A DNA stretch of 64,000 nucleotides from Saltatorellus ferox (GCA_007751475.1 CP036434.1:4593524-4657523), one strand, 5' to 3'. Positions 52,923-62,772 are shown, counted from the first letter of the stretch. Notes: generated by a model from the sequence alone, not told the origin. A program made the numbers and translations.

Positions 52923-54299
52923 CTACGAGGGCCTCCAGCCGTCGCGTTCCTCGGCGGACAGCCAGTGTGTCCCGGGACCCGCATCTCTTTTGACCGGATC
53001 CCAGGTGATCTTCCCGCCAGCGCGGTACGCGACCCCTGCGAGCAGGATCGACTCGGTGAGCGGCGCGGCGCGTTCGAAGTGACAGAGCGGCAGCGGGGCG
53101 TTCTCGTCCTTGATGCGATCGAGCCACTCGACGTGGTGACCAGGCGAGGGCAGGATCGTGGGCTCCGGCGCTTCCCACGGATCCCCGCTCGAGAGCTCCA
53201 CCTTCATCGAGCTGTAGGTCGAGATGAGGCGGCCCTTCGACCCGACGAAGACGTGGCAGTCGTCGAGGGGCGCTTCCGCCCACTTCTTCACCCCATCCCT
53301 CGAGGGAATCCCGTCCCACCAGTGAACGTCGACGTCATCCTCGCCGTTCGTTCGACCGTGGGTCCAGCGCGCGTGCATCCACGGGGGCGTGCTGACCTCG
53401 TCGACCGGCGGGCCTTCGACGTCGATCGTCTTGGGCGGACCGAGCTCCAGCGCCCAGTGGACGAGGTCGAGCCAGTGGGCCGCCATGTCCCCGACGGTTC
53501 CGTTACCGAAGGCCCAGAAGCGCCGCCAGTTCGCGGGATGAATACCGGGCGAGTAAGGACGTTCGGGCGTCGGCCCGAGCCAGAGGTCCCAGTCGAGCCC
53601 CTTGGGCGAGCCCGTCTCTCCTTCGGGCGGCGGCTGGAAGACGCCCCCGGACCAGCTCTTGGAACAAACCACGTGCACGTTGCGCACCGTGCCGATGGCA
53701 CCGCTGCGAAGCGCCTCGACCACGCGACGATAGTTGTCGGTGGCGTGGATCTGGGTCCCCATTTGCGTCGGGATCCCCTGGGCGAGGTTCTGCAGCTCGG
53801 CCGCTTCCGCCACCGTGCGCGTCAGCGGCTTCTCGCAGTAGACCGGCAGCCGGCGATGGAGCGCCCAGCGCGCGATCGCTGCGTGCGTGTGGTCCGGCGT
53901 CGAGATCACGACGCCCTGGAGATCCTCCGCCGTCTCCAGCAGCTCTCGCCAGTCCCGGAACGTTGCGGGCTTCGGCTGGCCTGCTGCCCGCACCTGGTCG
54001 ACGCCGCGCTGGAGCATCCACTCATCCACGTCGCAGAGGTAGGCCACATCCTCGCCGAGCACCCCCGCGATGTTGGCGGCCCCGCGGTGGCCCGCCCCGA
54101 TCGCCGCGAGCTTCAGGCTGGATCGAATGGGAGCCGTTCCTGTGCCCCCCGCCTGGCGCCTCCGAGCGTGAACGAACGGCGCCATGAAGAGCGAGGAGGT
54201 CGCCGCCGCGGCGGTCCGGAGGATCGTCCGGCGGGTGGGGCTCGCACCCTGGCCGATCCCTGCGGACGGCGTCACTTTCGGGTGGGGAGTCGCTGTCAT
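52923..54299 (-). CDS. Gfo/Idh/MocA-family oxidoreductase with Tat signal
   Basis: 458 residues. Twin-arginine signal (PTRRTILRTAAAATSSLFMA, about 22-41), so the enzyme is exported folded. NAD-binding domain with LKLAAIGAGHRGAANIAGVL, and the VYCEKPLTRTVAEA motif holding the conserved EKP lysine. The C-terminal alpha/beta domain has FWAFGNGTVGDMAAHWLDLV and HHVEWLDRIKDENAPLPLCH. Typical of planctomycete carbohydrate catabolism; substrate unknown. Ends 9 bp before the hydrolase-OsmC start on the same strand. Divergent from the next oxidoreductase with only 39 bp between starts. Confidence 0.88.
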   Translation of the reverse strand: MTATPHPKVTPSAGIGQGASPTRRTILRTAAAATSSLFMAPFVHARRRQAGGTGTAPIRSSLKLAAIGAGHRGAANIAGVLGEDVAYLCDVDEWMLQRGVDQVRAAGQPKPATFRDWRELLETAEDLQGVVISTPDHTHAAIARWALHRRLPVYCEKPLTRTVAEAAELQNLAQGIPTQMGTQIHATDNYRRVVEALRSGAIGTVRNVHVVCSKSWSGGVFQPPPEGETGSPKGLDWDLWLGPTPERPYSPGIHPANWRRFWAFGNGTVGDMAAHWLDLVHWALELGPPKTIDVEGPPVDEVSTPPWMHARWTHGRTNGEDDVDVHWWDGIPSRDGVKKWAEAPLDDCHVFVGSKGRLISTYSSMKVELSSGDPWEAPEPTILPSPGHHVEWLDRIKDENAPLPLCHFERAAPLTESILLAGVAYRAGGKITWDPVKRDAGPGTHWLSAEERDGWRPS

Positions 54300-54338
54300 G
54301 GCGTCCAACAGCTTACGGAAACCTCTATCATCCGCTTC

Positions 54339-55385
54339 ATGAGTGACCTCAACGTTGGAATCGTCGGCCTGGGAGCCGTCGCAGGCGCGCACATCGAAAC
54401 CTTCCGCTCCGTGGAAGGAGGCTCCGTCACGGGGGTTTCCTCGCGGCGCCCCCAGGATCCCGCGCAGCTGGAGAAGACCTATGGCGTTCCGCTACGGCCC
54501 TACGCGAGCTACGAAGAGATGCTCGCCGACCCGGACATCCACGTCATCGACATCTGTACCCCCCACAGTCTCCACGCAGATCAGGCGGTCCAGGCCGCCG
54601 AGGCTGGCAAGCACCTGATCGTCGAGAAGCCGGTTGCCACGAACTTCGCGGACTGCGAGCGCGTCGCGGCGGCGATCAAGGCCAACGGCGTCCAGGCGAT
54701 GGTCTGCTTCGAGGTTCGATTCAGCGCCCAGTTCCGGATGATCCGCGCGATCCTCGACGAGGGACTCATCGGCGACGTCCACTACGCCGAGGTCGACTAC
54801 TACCACGGCATCGGTCCCTGGTACGGGCAGTTCCCCTGGAACGTCAAGAAGGACATCGGGACGTCGTCCCTCGCGACAGCGGGCTGCCACGCCCTCGACG
54901 CGCTCCTCTTCCTCATGGCGGGCTCCGACGGAAAGTCGGCCGACATCAGCGAGGTCACGTCGTACTCCACGAAGTCGAAGTCCGAGATCTTCGCGCCGTA
55001 CGAGTACGACACGTCCCAGGTCTCGATCCTGCGCTTCGCGGACGGCCGCGCCGCCAAGTGCGCGTCGATCGTGGACTGCCTCCAGCCCTACTACTTCCAC
55101 GTGCACCTCGTGGGCAGCCACGGTTCGATCCTCGACAACAAGTTCTACTCCCACAAGCTGCACGGGATGGACAAGGACAAGTGGTCGACCCTGGAGACCC
55201 ACCTGATCGACTCCGGCGCCGTCAAGGACCACCCGTACCAGCCCCAGTTCCAGGCCTTCGTCGATGCGACCAAGGCGGGCAAGCCGATGCCCTGGACCGA
55301 CTTCGAAACGGCGCTCACCACGCACCGCGTCATGTTCGCGGCGGATCAGTCGGCGATCGAAGGCCGCTCCATCCAGCTCGGCTAG
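54339..55385 (+). CDS. Gfo/Idh/MocA-family oxidoreductase (cytoplasmic)
   Basis: 348 residues, no signal peptide. Rossmann fingerprint VGIVGLGAVAGAHIETF, then DIHVIDICTPHSLHADQAVQ, the catalytic-lysine motif HLIVEKPVATNFADCERV and VCFEVRFSAQFRMIRAILDE. The C-terminal domain has GTSSLATAGCHALDALLFLM with the conserved His. Likely a sugar or inositol dehydrogenase acting after the exported paralogue; the two share a divergent promoter region at 54300-54338. Confidence 0.88.
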   Translation: MSDLNVGIVGLGAVAGAHIETFRSVEGGSVTGVSSRRPQDPAQLEKTYGVPLRPYASYEEMLADPDIHVIDICTPHSLHADQAVQAAEAGKHLIVEKPVATNFADCERVAAAIKANGVQAMVCFEVRFSAQFRMIRAILDEGLIGDVHYAEVDYYHGIGPWYGQFPWNVKKDIGTSSLATAGCHALDALLFLMAGSDGKSADISEVTSYSTKSKSEIFAPYEYDTSQVSILRFADGRAAKCASIVDCLQPYYFHVHLVGSHGSILDNKFYSHKLHGMDKDKWSTLETHLIDSGAVKDHPYQPQFQAFVDATKAGKPMPWTDFETALTTHRVMFAADQSAIEGRSIQLG

Positions 55386-55483
55386 GAGGGTGTTGCGAAT
55401 AGCTGATTCCGCCGAGCGGGCATGAGCCTTTGGCATGCGGCGTTGCCAGGAAGCCCAAGCAACTACGGCGGCGGCTCCCTGAC

Positions 55484-55530
55484 AAAAAAACCACTCCCCT
55501 CCCGGCGGTTGAACGCGAGGAGGGGAGTGG
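55484..55530 (-). terminator. Rho-independent terminator of tRNA-Glu
   Basis: Read on the minus strand: 12-bp perfect stem ccactcccctcc / ggaggggagtgg, 16-nt loop, then seven T. The first three bases of the stem are the encoded CCA of the tRNA. Confidence 0.85.
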
Positions 55531-55605
<75 letters not shown>

Positions 55606-55675
55606 TGGTTGTCTTGTGACGGGGGGAAGATAGTGGGCTCTTCCCCACGTGTCAAACCCCTCTCGGAAAAGTTTC

Positions 55676-57055
55676 TCAAGCGTTGTCGGTCTCCGTACCG
55701 GGGGAGATCCGACCCGACTCGGAGCAGCGCTCCAGCACGTAGCGGTACTCCGCTTCGAGGCCTTCCACGATCGCGTCCTCGGACGGTGAAGATCCCTTCC
55801 CACCGGGGAGCACCGACCAGGTGTAGGTCTCGATCTCGACGTGCAGCTCCGGCACGCTCCAGGACGCAGGTTCGGTGATCGCGGCCGCCAGGATCGCGTC
55901 CGCGTGCGGGCGCGTCGTCACCAGTCCGAGCGCGTCCTTCAGATCCACGGGGACGTGAAAGTGACAGCGCCATTCCTCGGCGCCGGGCCACGGGGACTCC
56001 GCGCCGCGGGCGACCTCTGCCTGGAGCGCAGGCAGATCCCGGAGGTGCAGGAACTCCCCCTCCGCCGAGCGGCCCGTGACCTGGTGCAGGAACCGAGGCT
56101 CGTCGAGCCCGAGCAGCGCCTCGACCGCCGCGGGATGCGCCGCGGGCTTCGCCAGAGACAGCGCGCTCGAGAACTGGATCTTGCCGAGCGGTCCGCCGCC
56201 GAGCGCCGCGAGTCGCAGCGACTCGGAGGGCGCCTCGAACTCCACCGCCGAGTGACAGCAGTCGAGGCACACGCCGAGGTGACGGAGCATCAGCGCTCCC
56301 GACGCCTCGATTCCGATGTCGAATTCGTCCTGGAGAACCTTGCTGCCGACGAGACGCGCGAACACGAGATACTCGGCGAGGGCGCGGCTGTTGCGAGCGC
56401 TCGCGTCCGGCTCGGACTCCAGGGAGAGGACGATTCGATGGCCGAACTCGGCCTCCAGCTTCGCCAGTTCGGCCACCGCGCGGCCCATGTTCTGGGCGCA
56501 GCGGCGTAGGCTAGAGCGATCGGTGATGTCGGCGCCATAGGCGCCAGGGTGCGTGCTGATCGAGAGGTAGCGCGGGGAGGCGTCGCCCTGGAGGGGGGTC
56601 GGCAGGGAGACACGGATCGCGCTCTGCAGGCGAGCGGCCACCCGCGCGACATCGACGGTGTATCGCAGCCGCGCTTCGTCTTCCCACGTCGGAGCGTAGA
56701 CGCGCTCCTTGAGCCCGTCCTCCTGGAACCCGCCGTAGGGGAAAGCGTTGAAGGTGAAGGGATCGAGCCGCTCCTCGGCCATCAGCGCGGCCAGCTCCGA
56801 GAGCTTCGCCGGATCGCCCGCGAGCTCGGCCGCCGCGGGCGCCTCGAAGTACATCCCGACGCCGAACGGCTCCTGGCTATCGGCCCCGAGGATCCGATTC
56901 CGCAGCGGCACCGTGTAGGTGCGCAGGACCTCGGCGACCTCCGCCAGCGTTTTGGCCGCGTGCAGGTTCAGGCAGTACGCCAGCCGCACGGGCGCGGATC
57001 CCGCCGGGCCGCCGGGCCCCTTGCGGCGCCCGTTCGTCGCTCTTGTCAGAAGCAC
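55676..57055 (-). CDS. EboE-like TIM-barrel protein (metabolite traffic)
   Basis: 459 residues from a GTG at 57055, 6 bp after the Trm112 stop. The start VRLAYCLNLHAAKTLAEVAE fits the EboE group of sugar-isomerase-like TIM barrels, which belong to the eustigmatophyte/bacterial eb operon involved in moving a prenylated or glycosylated metabolite. Further landmarks: FTFNAFPYGGFQEDGLKERV, YLSISTHPGAYGADITDRSS, IVLSLESEPDASARNSRALA, LGVCLDCCHSAVEFEAPSES, EEWRCHFHVPVDLKDALGLV and VPELHVEIETYTWSVLPG. His, Asp and Glu residues in these blocks would form the metal site. The other eb genes are not in the window. Confidence 0.75.
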   Translation of the reverse strand: MLLTRATNGRRKGPGGPAGSAPVRLAYCLNLHAAKTLAEVAEVLRTYTVPLRNRILGADSQEPFGVGMYFEAPAAAELAGDPAKLSELAALMAEERLDPFTFNAFPYGGFQEDGLKERVYAPTWEDEARLRYTVDVARVAARLQSAIRVSLPTPLQGDASPRYLSISTHPGAYGADITDRSSLRRCAQNMGRAVAELAKLEAEFGHRIVLSLESEPDASARNSRALAEYLVFARLVGSKVLQDEFDIGIEASGALMLRHLGVCLDCCHSAVEFEAPSESLRLAALGGGPLGKIQFSSALSLAKPAAHPAAVEALLGLDEPRFLHQVTGRSAEGEFLHLRDLPALQAEVARGAESPWPGAEEWRCHFHVPVDLKDALGLVTTRPHADAILAAAITEPASWSVPELHVEIETYTWSVLPGGKGSSPSEDAIVEGLEAEYRYVLERCSESGRISPGTETDNA

Positions 57056-57061
57056 GAAGAC

Positions 57062-57313
57062 TCAGCCGCCGATCCGGATGCCCTCGTCGATGAGCAGCAC
57101 CGGAATCCCGTCGCGGATCGCGTAGATCACCTGGCCGTCCTCGCGGACGAGTCCCGCCGCCAGCGCGTCCGTGACGTCGGCTCCGCCGACGTTCTTGACT
57201 CCACCGGCAGCGATCTTCTCGTTCACGGACCCGAGGAGCGCCTCGTCCGCGAGCTGGAAGGACTGGCGCGTTTCCGGGCAGGCGAGGATGGCGAGGAGTT
57301 CGGGCTGGATCAC
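57062..57313 (-). CDS. Trm112-family small zinc protein
   Basis: 83 residues. LLAILACPETRQSFQLADEA matches the start of Trm112-like proteins, with one Cys where two-Cys forms have C-P-x-C, and YAIRDGIPVLLIDEGIRI is the family's C-terminal signature. These proteins activate methyltransferases. Just upstream of the EboE-like gene on the same strand. Confidence 0.8.
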   Translation of the reverse strand: MIQPELLAILACPETRQSFQLADEALLGSVNEKIAAGGVKNVGGADVTDALAAGLVREDGQVIYAIRDGIPVLLIDEGIRIGG

Positions 57314-57426
57314 GGGCGCTTCGGGGTGTGCGGAGAGGAGCGGAAATCGGTACGCCGGGAGTATACACCTCCGAGGGTTCGATCGATCGCTTGACGGCGG
57401 GGCGCCGTTGAACGACGTTCTCCCCC

Positions 57427-58608
57427 ATGGGAGCTCTCTGTCTTGGTTTGAGTTTGCTGTGTGCCGCCCCTCTCCTGCAGGAAAAGGAGGCGCCGAAGCC
57501 GTGGATGGAAATGCCGGACGACCCGATCGGTCGACTCTGGGCTTCGGTCGGAGAGGACACCTTGCCCTGGGTACCTACCGGGTTACCGGCTGCTGTTCCG
57601 GTTGGAGTTCCCGACGACGAGGCTGACTTCCCATGGAAGGAGTGGGCCAGGGCACTGGATCAGCTGACCCCCAGGAGCCCCGGCACGGAATCCGAGCCAG
57701 GTCAGGCTACCCGCCGCGAAGCCAGCGCAGCCCTCATCCGATTCGCCCTCGAGGACCGGCGCGCCGAGGACGCCTTCCGCTGGCTCCGCGGGCTCGGCGC
57801 GGATGATCCAGAGGCCCTGGCCGGCCTGCTCCCCACGTTGTTCCCCGGGGTCCCCACGGACACCGAGCTCCTCCCCGGCGGCCGGATCCCGCCGCTGAAG
57901 TCGGGCGCGGTCCTGCGGCCACAGCTTCCCCCGGAGCCGCACGCTCCGGAGGGACGCGGGCTCTCCCGCCGCGCCACCTGCCGCGGACTCGTCATCGGCG
58001 GCGCCACCCTCGACCTCGTCCTGAAGCTCGACGGATCCGGGGTCGTGGCCGAATTCACCCATCGGGACGGCCCCGAGGTCACCTTCGTGGTGCAGCTCCC
58101 TTCCCCCGCCGGCAAACGCCTGAAGAGTCTCTACGTCGACTGGGATCTCCAGCCGCTTCCCGAGGGCGCCGACGAGGCCTCGTTCGACTGGGCCGCCACG
58201 CCGATCCAGGTGACCATCCAGCCCCAGCCGACCGGCGAGGATTCCCCCGGGTACGCCGAGAGCTACTCTCTCTTCGCGCGCCTCGATTTCCTGGAGGGTT
58301 CCATCCCGACGGCCCCGAAGGCGGCGCTGCCGACGGCCCTCTCCGAAGCGGGGCTCGATCTCATCCTGGGCGCCGCGGAGCGAGACCCCGGGCTGGCCTC
58401 GCAGCCCTGGGGGGCCATCGCGGATGCCTGGCAGACCGCCGCGGGCGTTCCGGTGCGCGCCATCTACTCCAGCACGCAGCCCGTTTCCGGGTACCTCCTG
58501 GGGACCGCGGTCCACTTCCACTCCGCCTCCGATCCAAAACTCCTGCGACGTCAGATCACAGGAGCGATCGAGGATCGCCGCCGCCGAGCCCACTTGCGGT
58601 ATCGTTGA
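57427..58608 (+). CDS. Secreted protein of unknown function
   Basis: 393 residues. Signal peptide GALCLGLSLLCAAPLL. The first third is helical (ASAALIRFALEDRRAEDAFR, WLRGLGADDPEALAGLLPTL); the centre and C-terminus are beta-rich (GLVIGGATLDLVLKLDGSGV, VAEFTHRDGPEVTFVVQLPS). No family recognised. Divergent from the Trm112 gene; its stop lies 11 bp before pepP, so the two are probably cotranscribed. Confidence 0.65.
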   Translation: MGALCLGLSLLCAAPLLQEKEAPKPWMEMPDDPIGRLWASVGEDTLPWVPTGLPAAVPVGVPDDEADFPWKEWARALDQLTPRSPGTESEPGQATRREASAALIRFALEDRRAEDAFRWLRGLGADDPEALAGLLPTLFPGVPTDTELLPGGRIPPLKSGAVLRPQLPPEPHAPEGRGLSRRATCRGLVIGGATLDLVLKLDGSGVVAEFTHRDGPEVTFVVQLPSPAGKRLKSLYVDWDLQPLPEGADEASFDWAATPIQVTIQPQPTGEDSPGYAESYSLFARLDFLEGSIPTAPKAALPTALSEAGLDLILGAAERDPGLASQPWGAIADAWQTAAGVPVRAIYSSTQPVSGYLLGTAVHFHSASDPKLLRRQITGAIEDRRRRAHLRYR

Positions 58609-58619
58609 GACGGAATCCC

Positions 58620-59978
58620 ATGAGCATCTCTCCCTACGCAGCCCACCGCACCGCTCTTCTGGAGCGGCTCACGCGCGACCAGATCGCCGCCGTCATCCCC
58701 ACCGCGACCACCAAGGTCCGCAACGACGACGCCGACTACCGCTTCCGCCCCCACAGCGATTTCTACTACCTCACGGGCTTCGCAGAGCCGTCCGCGTGCC
58801 TGGTACTGCTGCCCGCTCGCGACGATCGCCCTGCGCGGTCGATCCTGTTCCTGCGCGAGCGGGACAAGGAGCGCGAGATCTGGGACGGCAAGCGCCTCGG
58901 GCTGGAGCGCGCCACCGGAACGATCGGAGTCGACGAGGCGCGCGACATCGAAACCCTCTGGGAGGAGCTGCCGAAACTCCTGGCCGACCACGAACGGATC
59001 ATGTGGAAGTTCGGTGACGGCGAGGACCAGGACCGGCGCATGACCCAGATGTTCGCGCGCCTGCGCGATCGAGCGCGCGGCACGGTTCGTCCGGCGACGA
59101 CGCTGATGGACCCGGGCCCGATCCTCTCCGAGATGCGCCTCTTCAAGACGGAGGGCGAGCTGGAGAAGATGCGCCGCGCCGCCACCCTGACCGCGGACAC
59201 CCACGCGAGCCTGATGGCCAAGGTCATGCCCGGCATGAACGAAGCCGAGGCCGAGGCGTTCCTCGACTACAGCTACCGGAAGGCCGGCGGCACCGGCGCC
59301 GCCTACGGGCACATCTGCGCGGGCGGCGCGAACGCGTGCATCCTCCACTACATCGAGAACAACCAGCCGCTCCGGGACGGCGACCTGATGCTCGTGGATT
59401 CCGGCGCCGAGTGGGACTTCTACGCGGCCGACATCACGCGGACCTTCCCCGTGAACGGCAAGTTCACGGACGAACAGCGCGCGCTCTACGAGATCGTCCT
59501 GCGCGCGGAGGAAGCCTCGATCGACGTGGTGCGCCCGGGCGTGCCGTTCGAGGAGGTCCACAAGACCACCCTGAAGATCATCATCGACGGGCTGCTGGAC
59601 CTCGGCCTGCTGAAGGGCACGGCCGAAGAGGTCATGGACAGCGGCTCCTACCGGGCGTTCTTCATGCACAAGACGAGCCACTGGCTCGGTCTCGACGTCC
59701 ACGACTGCGGCTCCTACATGAAGGACGGTGAGCCGCGCCTCCTGGAGCCCGGCATGGTGCTGACCGTCGAGCCGGGCATCTACGTGGACCCCGAGAACGA
59801 GGACGTCGAGGAGCGGTGGCGCGGGATCGGCATCCGCATCGAGGACGACGTGCTCGTGACCGAAGCGGGCCATGAGATCCTCACGGCCGCTGCGCCGAAG
59901 TCCATCGAGGACGTCGAGGCCGCGTGCGCTGGCTCGGTCGGCCACAGTCGAAGGGACCCGGTCGGGCAGACCGCCTGA
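58620..59978 (+). CDS. pepP: Xaa-Pro aminopeptidase
   Basis: 452 residues from the ATG at 58620. Aminopeptidase P N-terminal domain (about 1-140: DYRFRPHSDFYYLTGFAEPS, RERDKEREIWDGKRLGLERA) and pita-bread catalytic domain (170-445). Metal ligands visible: both Asp in MLVDSGAEWDFYAADITRTF, His in HKTSHWLGLDVHDCG, Glu in VLTVEPGIYVDPEN and Glu in GIGIRIEDDVLV. Cleaves the N-terminal residue before proline using two Mn ions. Length and motifs are as expected. Confidence 0.93.
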   Translation: MSISPYAAHRTALLERLTRDQIAAVIPTATTKVRNDDADYRFRPHSDFYYLTGFAEPSACLVLLPARDDRPARSILFLRERDKEREIWDGKRLGLERATGTIGVDEARDIETLWEELPKLLADHERIMWKFGDGEDQDRRMTQMFARLRDRARGTVRPATTLMDPGPILSEMRLFKTEGELEKMRRAATLTADTHASLMAKVMPGMNEAEAEAFLDYSYRKAGGTGAAYGHICAGGANACILHYIENNQPLRDGDLMLVDSGAEWDFYAADITRTFPVNGKFTDEQRALYEIVLRAEEASIDVVRPGVPFEEVHKTTLKIIIDGLLDLGLLKGTAEEVMDSGSYRAFFMHKTSHWLGLDVHDCGSYMKDGEPRLLEPGMVLTVEPGIYVDPENEDVEERWRGIGIRIEDDVLVTEAGHEILTAAAPKSIEDVEAACAGSVGHSRRDPVGQTA

Positions 59979-59985
59979 TCTCGCG

Positions 59986-61053
59986 ATGGCGCCGCCGGAC
60001 GAGCAGCCAGGGCAGGCCCCCTCCCGCGCGAAGGGTCCGCCCGCCGGAAGAGTCACGGACGGAACGCCCACCACCGCCCGCGCGAGGGAACTCGTCTCGG
60101 TCCTGGCGGCGTCCTCGGGCGCCGGCCCTCGGACCGATTCAGAAAGAATAGCCGGCGCGCCGGGCCACGACGCTCACGACGCCCATGCCACGGGCCTCGC
60201 CGCATTCGCGGCGAGCGACACCGGCGAAGACGCGGCCCATATCCTGCGCGACGTGGTCGGACGGGCTCCCTTGCCGAGCCTGAGCGGTCTCTGCTTCGAG
60301 ATCATGGGCCTTGCCTGGTTCCTCGGCGTGACCCTCGGTCTCACGATCCTCTCAATGCTCTTCGACGACCTCTCGCTCGTGAGCCAGGCGGTCGGACCGC
60401 TCTTCACGATCCCGAACCTCGCGGAGGACGTCGAGGTGCTGGCCATCGCCATCCCGATCGTGCTGATCGCGCTGCGAATCGCTGCCGGGCTCGGGACGAT
60501 CGCGAGCGACGGCGTGGGTCAAGGGAGCGGCGCGAACGCGTGGCGCGCCTGGAAGCTCGGCAAGCGGGACACCGTCGCCGCTCTCGGCATCGCCGTCCAG
60601 ATCTGCGGGATGATGACGACGGCCACGCTGGTGCTCCTCACGCCTCTCGTGTTCTTCGCAAGTGTCGTCGGCAAGGACACCCTGGGACTCTTCGGCGTCG
60701 TGCTCTCAGGGCTGGCGCTCGCGTTCATGCTCGTCTACGGCGCGGCGCTCGGCGCTCTCCAGGAACTCAGCATGGCGAGCCTCGTGCGGCACCATCGCGG
60801 CGTCGGCTCCGCGATCCTCCACGGCTGGCGCCTGATGCGGGCGCGACCGCGCTCGAGCCAGCGCATGGCGGCCGCGGAGTTCGCCTCGCGCATCCTCGTG
60901 GTCGGCGTGGCGATCGGCATGGGACGCGCCGCAGGCTGGGCCTGGGGGGTCGCGATGCTCGTGCTCTTCGGCGCCCTCGTGGGCGGTCTTCGCTGCCACG
61001 CCTGGTCGATGGCCTACCCGCGAATCGGTGGCCTTGCCCGCGTGGCCGACTGA
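59986..61053 (+). CDS. Multi-pass membrane protein, unknown
   Basis: 355 residues from the ATG at 59986, 7 bp after pepP. A charged N-terminal 90 residues is followed by about six membrane segments (GLAWFLGVTLGLTILSMLFD, VLAIAIPIVLIALRIAAGLG, MTTATLVLLTPLVFFASVVG, LFGVVLSGLALAFMLVYGAA, SRILVVGVAIGMGRAAGWAW, VAMLVLFGALVGGLRC). It resembles the DUF4013/glycerophosphoryl-type membrane bundles seen in many bacteria, but no firm family was recognised. Confidence 0.65.
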   Translation: MAPPDEQPGQAPSRAKGPPAGRVTDGTPTTARARELVSVLAASSGAGPRTDSERIAGAPGHDAHDAHATGLAAFAASDTGEDAAHILRDVVGRAPLPSLSGLCFEIMGLAWFLGVTLGLTILSMLFDDLSLVSQAVGPLFTIPNLAEDVEVLAIAIPIVLIALRIAAGLGTIASDGVGQGSGANAWRAWKLGKRDTVAALGIAVQICGMMTTATLVLLTPLVFFASVVGKDTLGLFGVVLSGLALAFMLVYGAALGALQELSMASLVRHHRGVGSAILHGWRLMRARPRSSQRMAAAEFASRILVVGVAIGMGRAAGWAWGVAMLVLFGALVGGLRCHAWSMAYPRIGGLARVAD

Positions 61054-61101
61054 GGTCTTTCCTGTTCGGGTAGACCGTGCCGACTGAAGAGAAGGGAGTG
61101 G

Positions 61102-61174
<73 letters not shown>

Positions 61175-61336
61175 ACTCGAATCTCTTCCCGAAGCTGCCC
61201 CGGTGAACCTTGCGGCCCGAATCAGCTTCGAGGCAGGGAGAATAACGGCTTTCGCCAGTGAGGCAAGAGCGAGGGCCGCGGTTTTCCGCGCAATTCCCTC
61301 CCCCCCCTGCAATTTCCCGAAGCGCTGGGCCGCGGG

Positions 61337-61897
61337 TCAGTCCTCGAGGATCTCCGTGGTCTTCTTGTCGAGGACCTCGGTGACCTTGACCTCGTACACC
61401 TTCAGCAGCTTCTGGATCTCGTCCTGGAGGTCCTTGTGGCTGTCCTCGGTGATCTCACCGTCCTTCTTGAGCGCGTCTGCTTCCTTGTTCGCATCGCGGC
61501 GGATGTTCCGCAGCGACACGCGCCCTTCCTCGCCGAAGTCCTTCGCCTTGGCGGCGTACTTCCGGCGCTGGTCGCCGGAGAGCGGCGGCATCGTGAGGCG
61601 GATGATCTTGCCGTCCGACTCGGGGCTGATCCCGATGTCCGACTTCATGATCGCCTTTTCGATCTCCTTGATGATGCTCGCATCGAAGGGCTTGATCGTG
61701 AGGGTGCGCGGCTCGGGAACGCTGATCTGCGCGACCTGGCTGAGCGGCGTCGGCGTCCCGTAGTAGTCGACGCGCACGTGCTCGACGAGAGCGGACGAGG
61801 CGCGCGACGTACGGATGTTCTTCAGCATGTCCCGGCTGTGGCTCAGGGCCTTCTCCATCCGGGATTCTGCGTCTTTGAGGACGGAGTCGTAACTCAT
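61337..61897 (-). CDS. frr: Ribosome recycling factor
   Basis: 186 residues, the usual length. The ATG at 61897 gives MSYDSVLKDAESRMEKALSH. Landmarks: IRTSRASSALVEHVRVDYYG, TPTPLSQVAQISVPEPRTL, RLTMPPLSGDQRRKYAAKAK, VSLRNIRRDANKEADALKKD. With EF-G it splits post-termination ribosomes. Third gene of the tsf-pyrH-frr cluster. Confidence 0.97.
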   Translation of the reverse strand: MSYDSVLKDAESRMEKALSHSRDMLKNIRTSRASSALVEHVRVDYYGTPTPLSQVAQISVPEPRTLTIKPFDASIIKEIEKAIMKSDIGISPESDGKIIRLTMPPLSGDQRRKYAAKAKDFGEEGRVSLRNIRRDANKEADALKKDGEITEDSHKDLQDEIQKLLKVYEVKVTEVLDKKTTEILED

Positions 61898-61964
61898 GGG
61901 CTTTTTGGCCGCCGGGCGGCGCAAACGGGGTCAGGGGGAGGGAGTGGTCGGTTCAGGGGAGAAG

Positions 61965-62687
61965 CTACGCTTCTCCGGTGGTCGTCACGATGGTGCCGAT
62001 GGTCTCGCCGCGGACGACGCGCTCGAGGTTTCCCTCTTGGAACATATCGAACACGATCACGGGGATTCCATGGTCCCGGCACATGGACATGGCAGTTCCG
62101 TCCATGACCTTGAGGTTCTTGACGATCGCCTCCTCGAAGCTGAGGCGCTCGTAGCGGGTCGCCGTCGGATCCTTCTTGGGGTCCGCCGAGTAGATGCCGT
62201 CGACCTTCGTGGCCTTCAGGAGGACGCTGCAGCCCAGCTCGCTCGCACGGAGCGCTGCGGCGCTGTCCGTGGTGAAGAACGGGTTGCCGGTGCCAGCGCC
62301 GAGGATCACGACGCGCCCGCGGCTGAGGTGGCGCTCGGCCCGTCGGCGCACGAACGGTTCAGCAACTTGGCGGATATCGAGGGCCGTCATGACGCGGGTC
62401 TCGAGTCCCGCGCTCTCCAGAGCGTCGGACATGGCGAGCGCGTTGATCACGGTCCCCAGCATCCCCATGTAGTCGGCGTTCACACGGTGTCCGCCGAGCT
62501 GGCTGAACTCCGCGCCCCGGAGGATGTTCCCGCCGCCCACCACCATGGCGACCTCAATGCCGAGCTCGACGACCCGCGCGACCTGGCGCGCTATTTTCTG
62601 GACGGCGGGAGGATCGATACCGTGACCGGTGGCCGGGTCGCCCAGCGCTTCGCCGGACATCTTGAGCAGAATGCGTTGATATGGCAT
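61965..62687 (-). CDS. pyrH: UMP kinase
   Basis: 240 residues from the ATG at 62687, which begins MPYQRILLKMSGEALGDP as in other UMP kinases; an ATG at 62711 with a better ribosome-binding site (gaggcgg) would add 8 residues. Landmarks: VAMVVGGGNILRGAEFSQLG, NADYMGMLGTVINALAMSDA, GAGTGNPFFTTDSAAALRAS, LLKATKVDGIYSADPKKDP, CRDHGIPVIVFDMFQEGNLE. Phosphorylates UMP to UDP with ATP. Confidence 0.96.
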   Translation of the reverse strand: MPYQRILLKMSGEALGDPATGHGIDPPAVQKIARQVARVVELGIEVAMVVGGGNILRGAEFSQLGGHRVNADYMGMLGTVINALAMSDALESAGLETRVMTALDIRQVAEPFVRRRAERHLSRGRVVILGAGTGNPFFTTDSAAALRASELGCSVLLKATKVDGIYSADPKKDPTATRYERLSFEEAIVKNLKVMDGTAMSMCRDHGIPVIVFDMFQEGNLERVVRGETIGTIVTTTGEA

Positions 62688-62772
62688 AGGAGCAACGAGC
62701 TTAGCCTCCATGGCCGCCTCGCCCCCACCGCACCGCCCAGAAAACCTGCCGTGGACGGTGGACCGGGATACG

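Noticed and set aside
52965..55385. Very long plus-strand open frame opposite the Tat oxidoreductase.
   Set aside because: Only its last 348 codons (from 54339) read as a protein; the rest is the complement of a well-supported gene in GC-rich DNA.
58551..60074. Minus-strand open frame of about 507 codons opposite pepP.
   Set aside because: pepP has all its metal ligands on the plus strand; the opposite frame has no recognisable motif.
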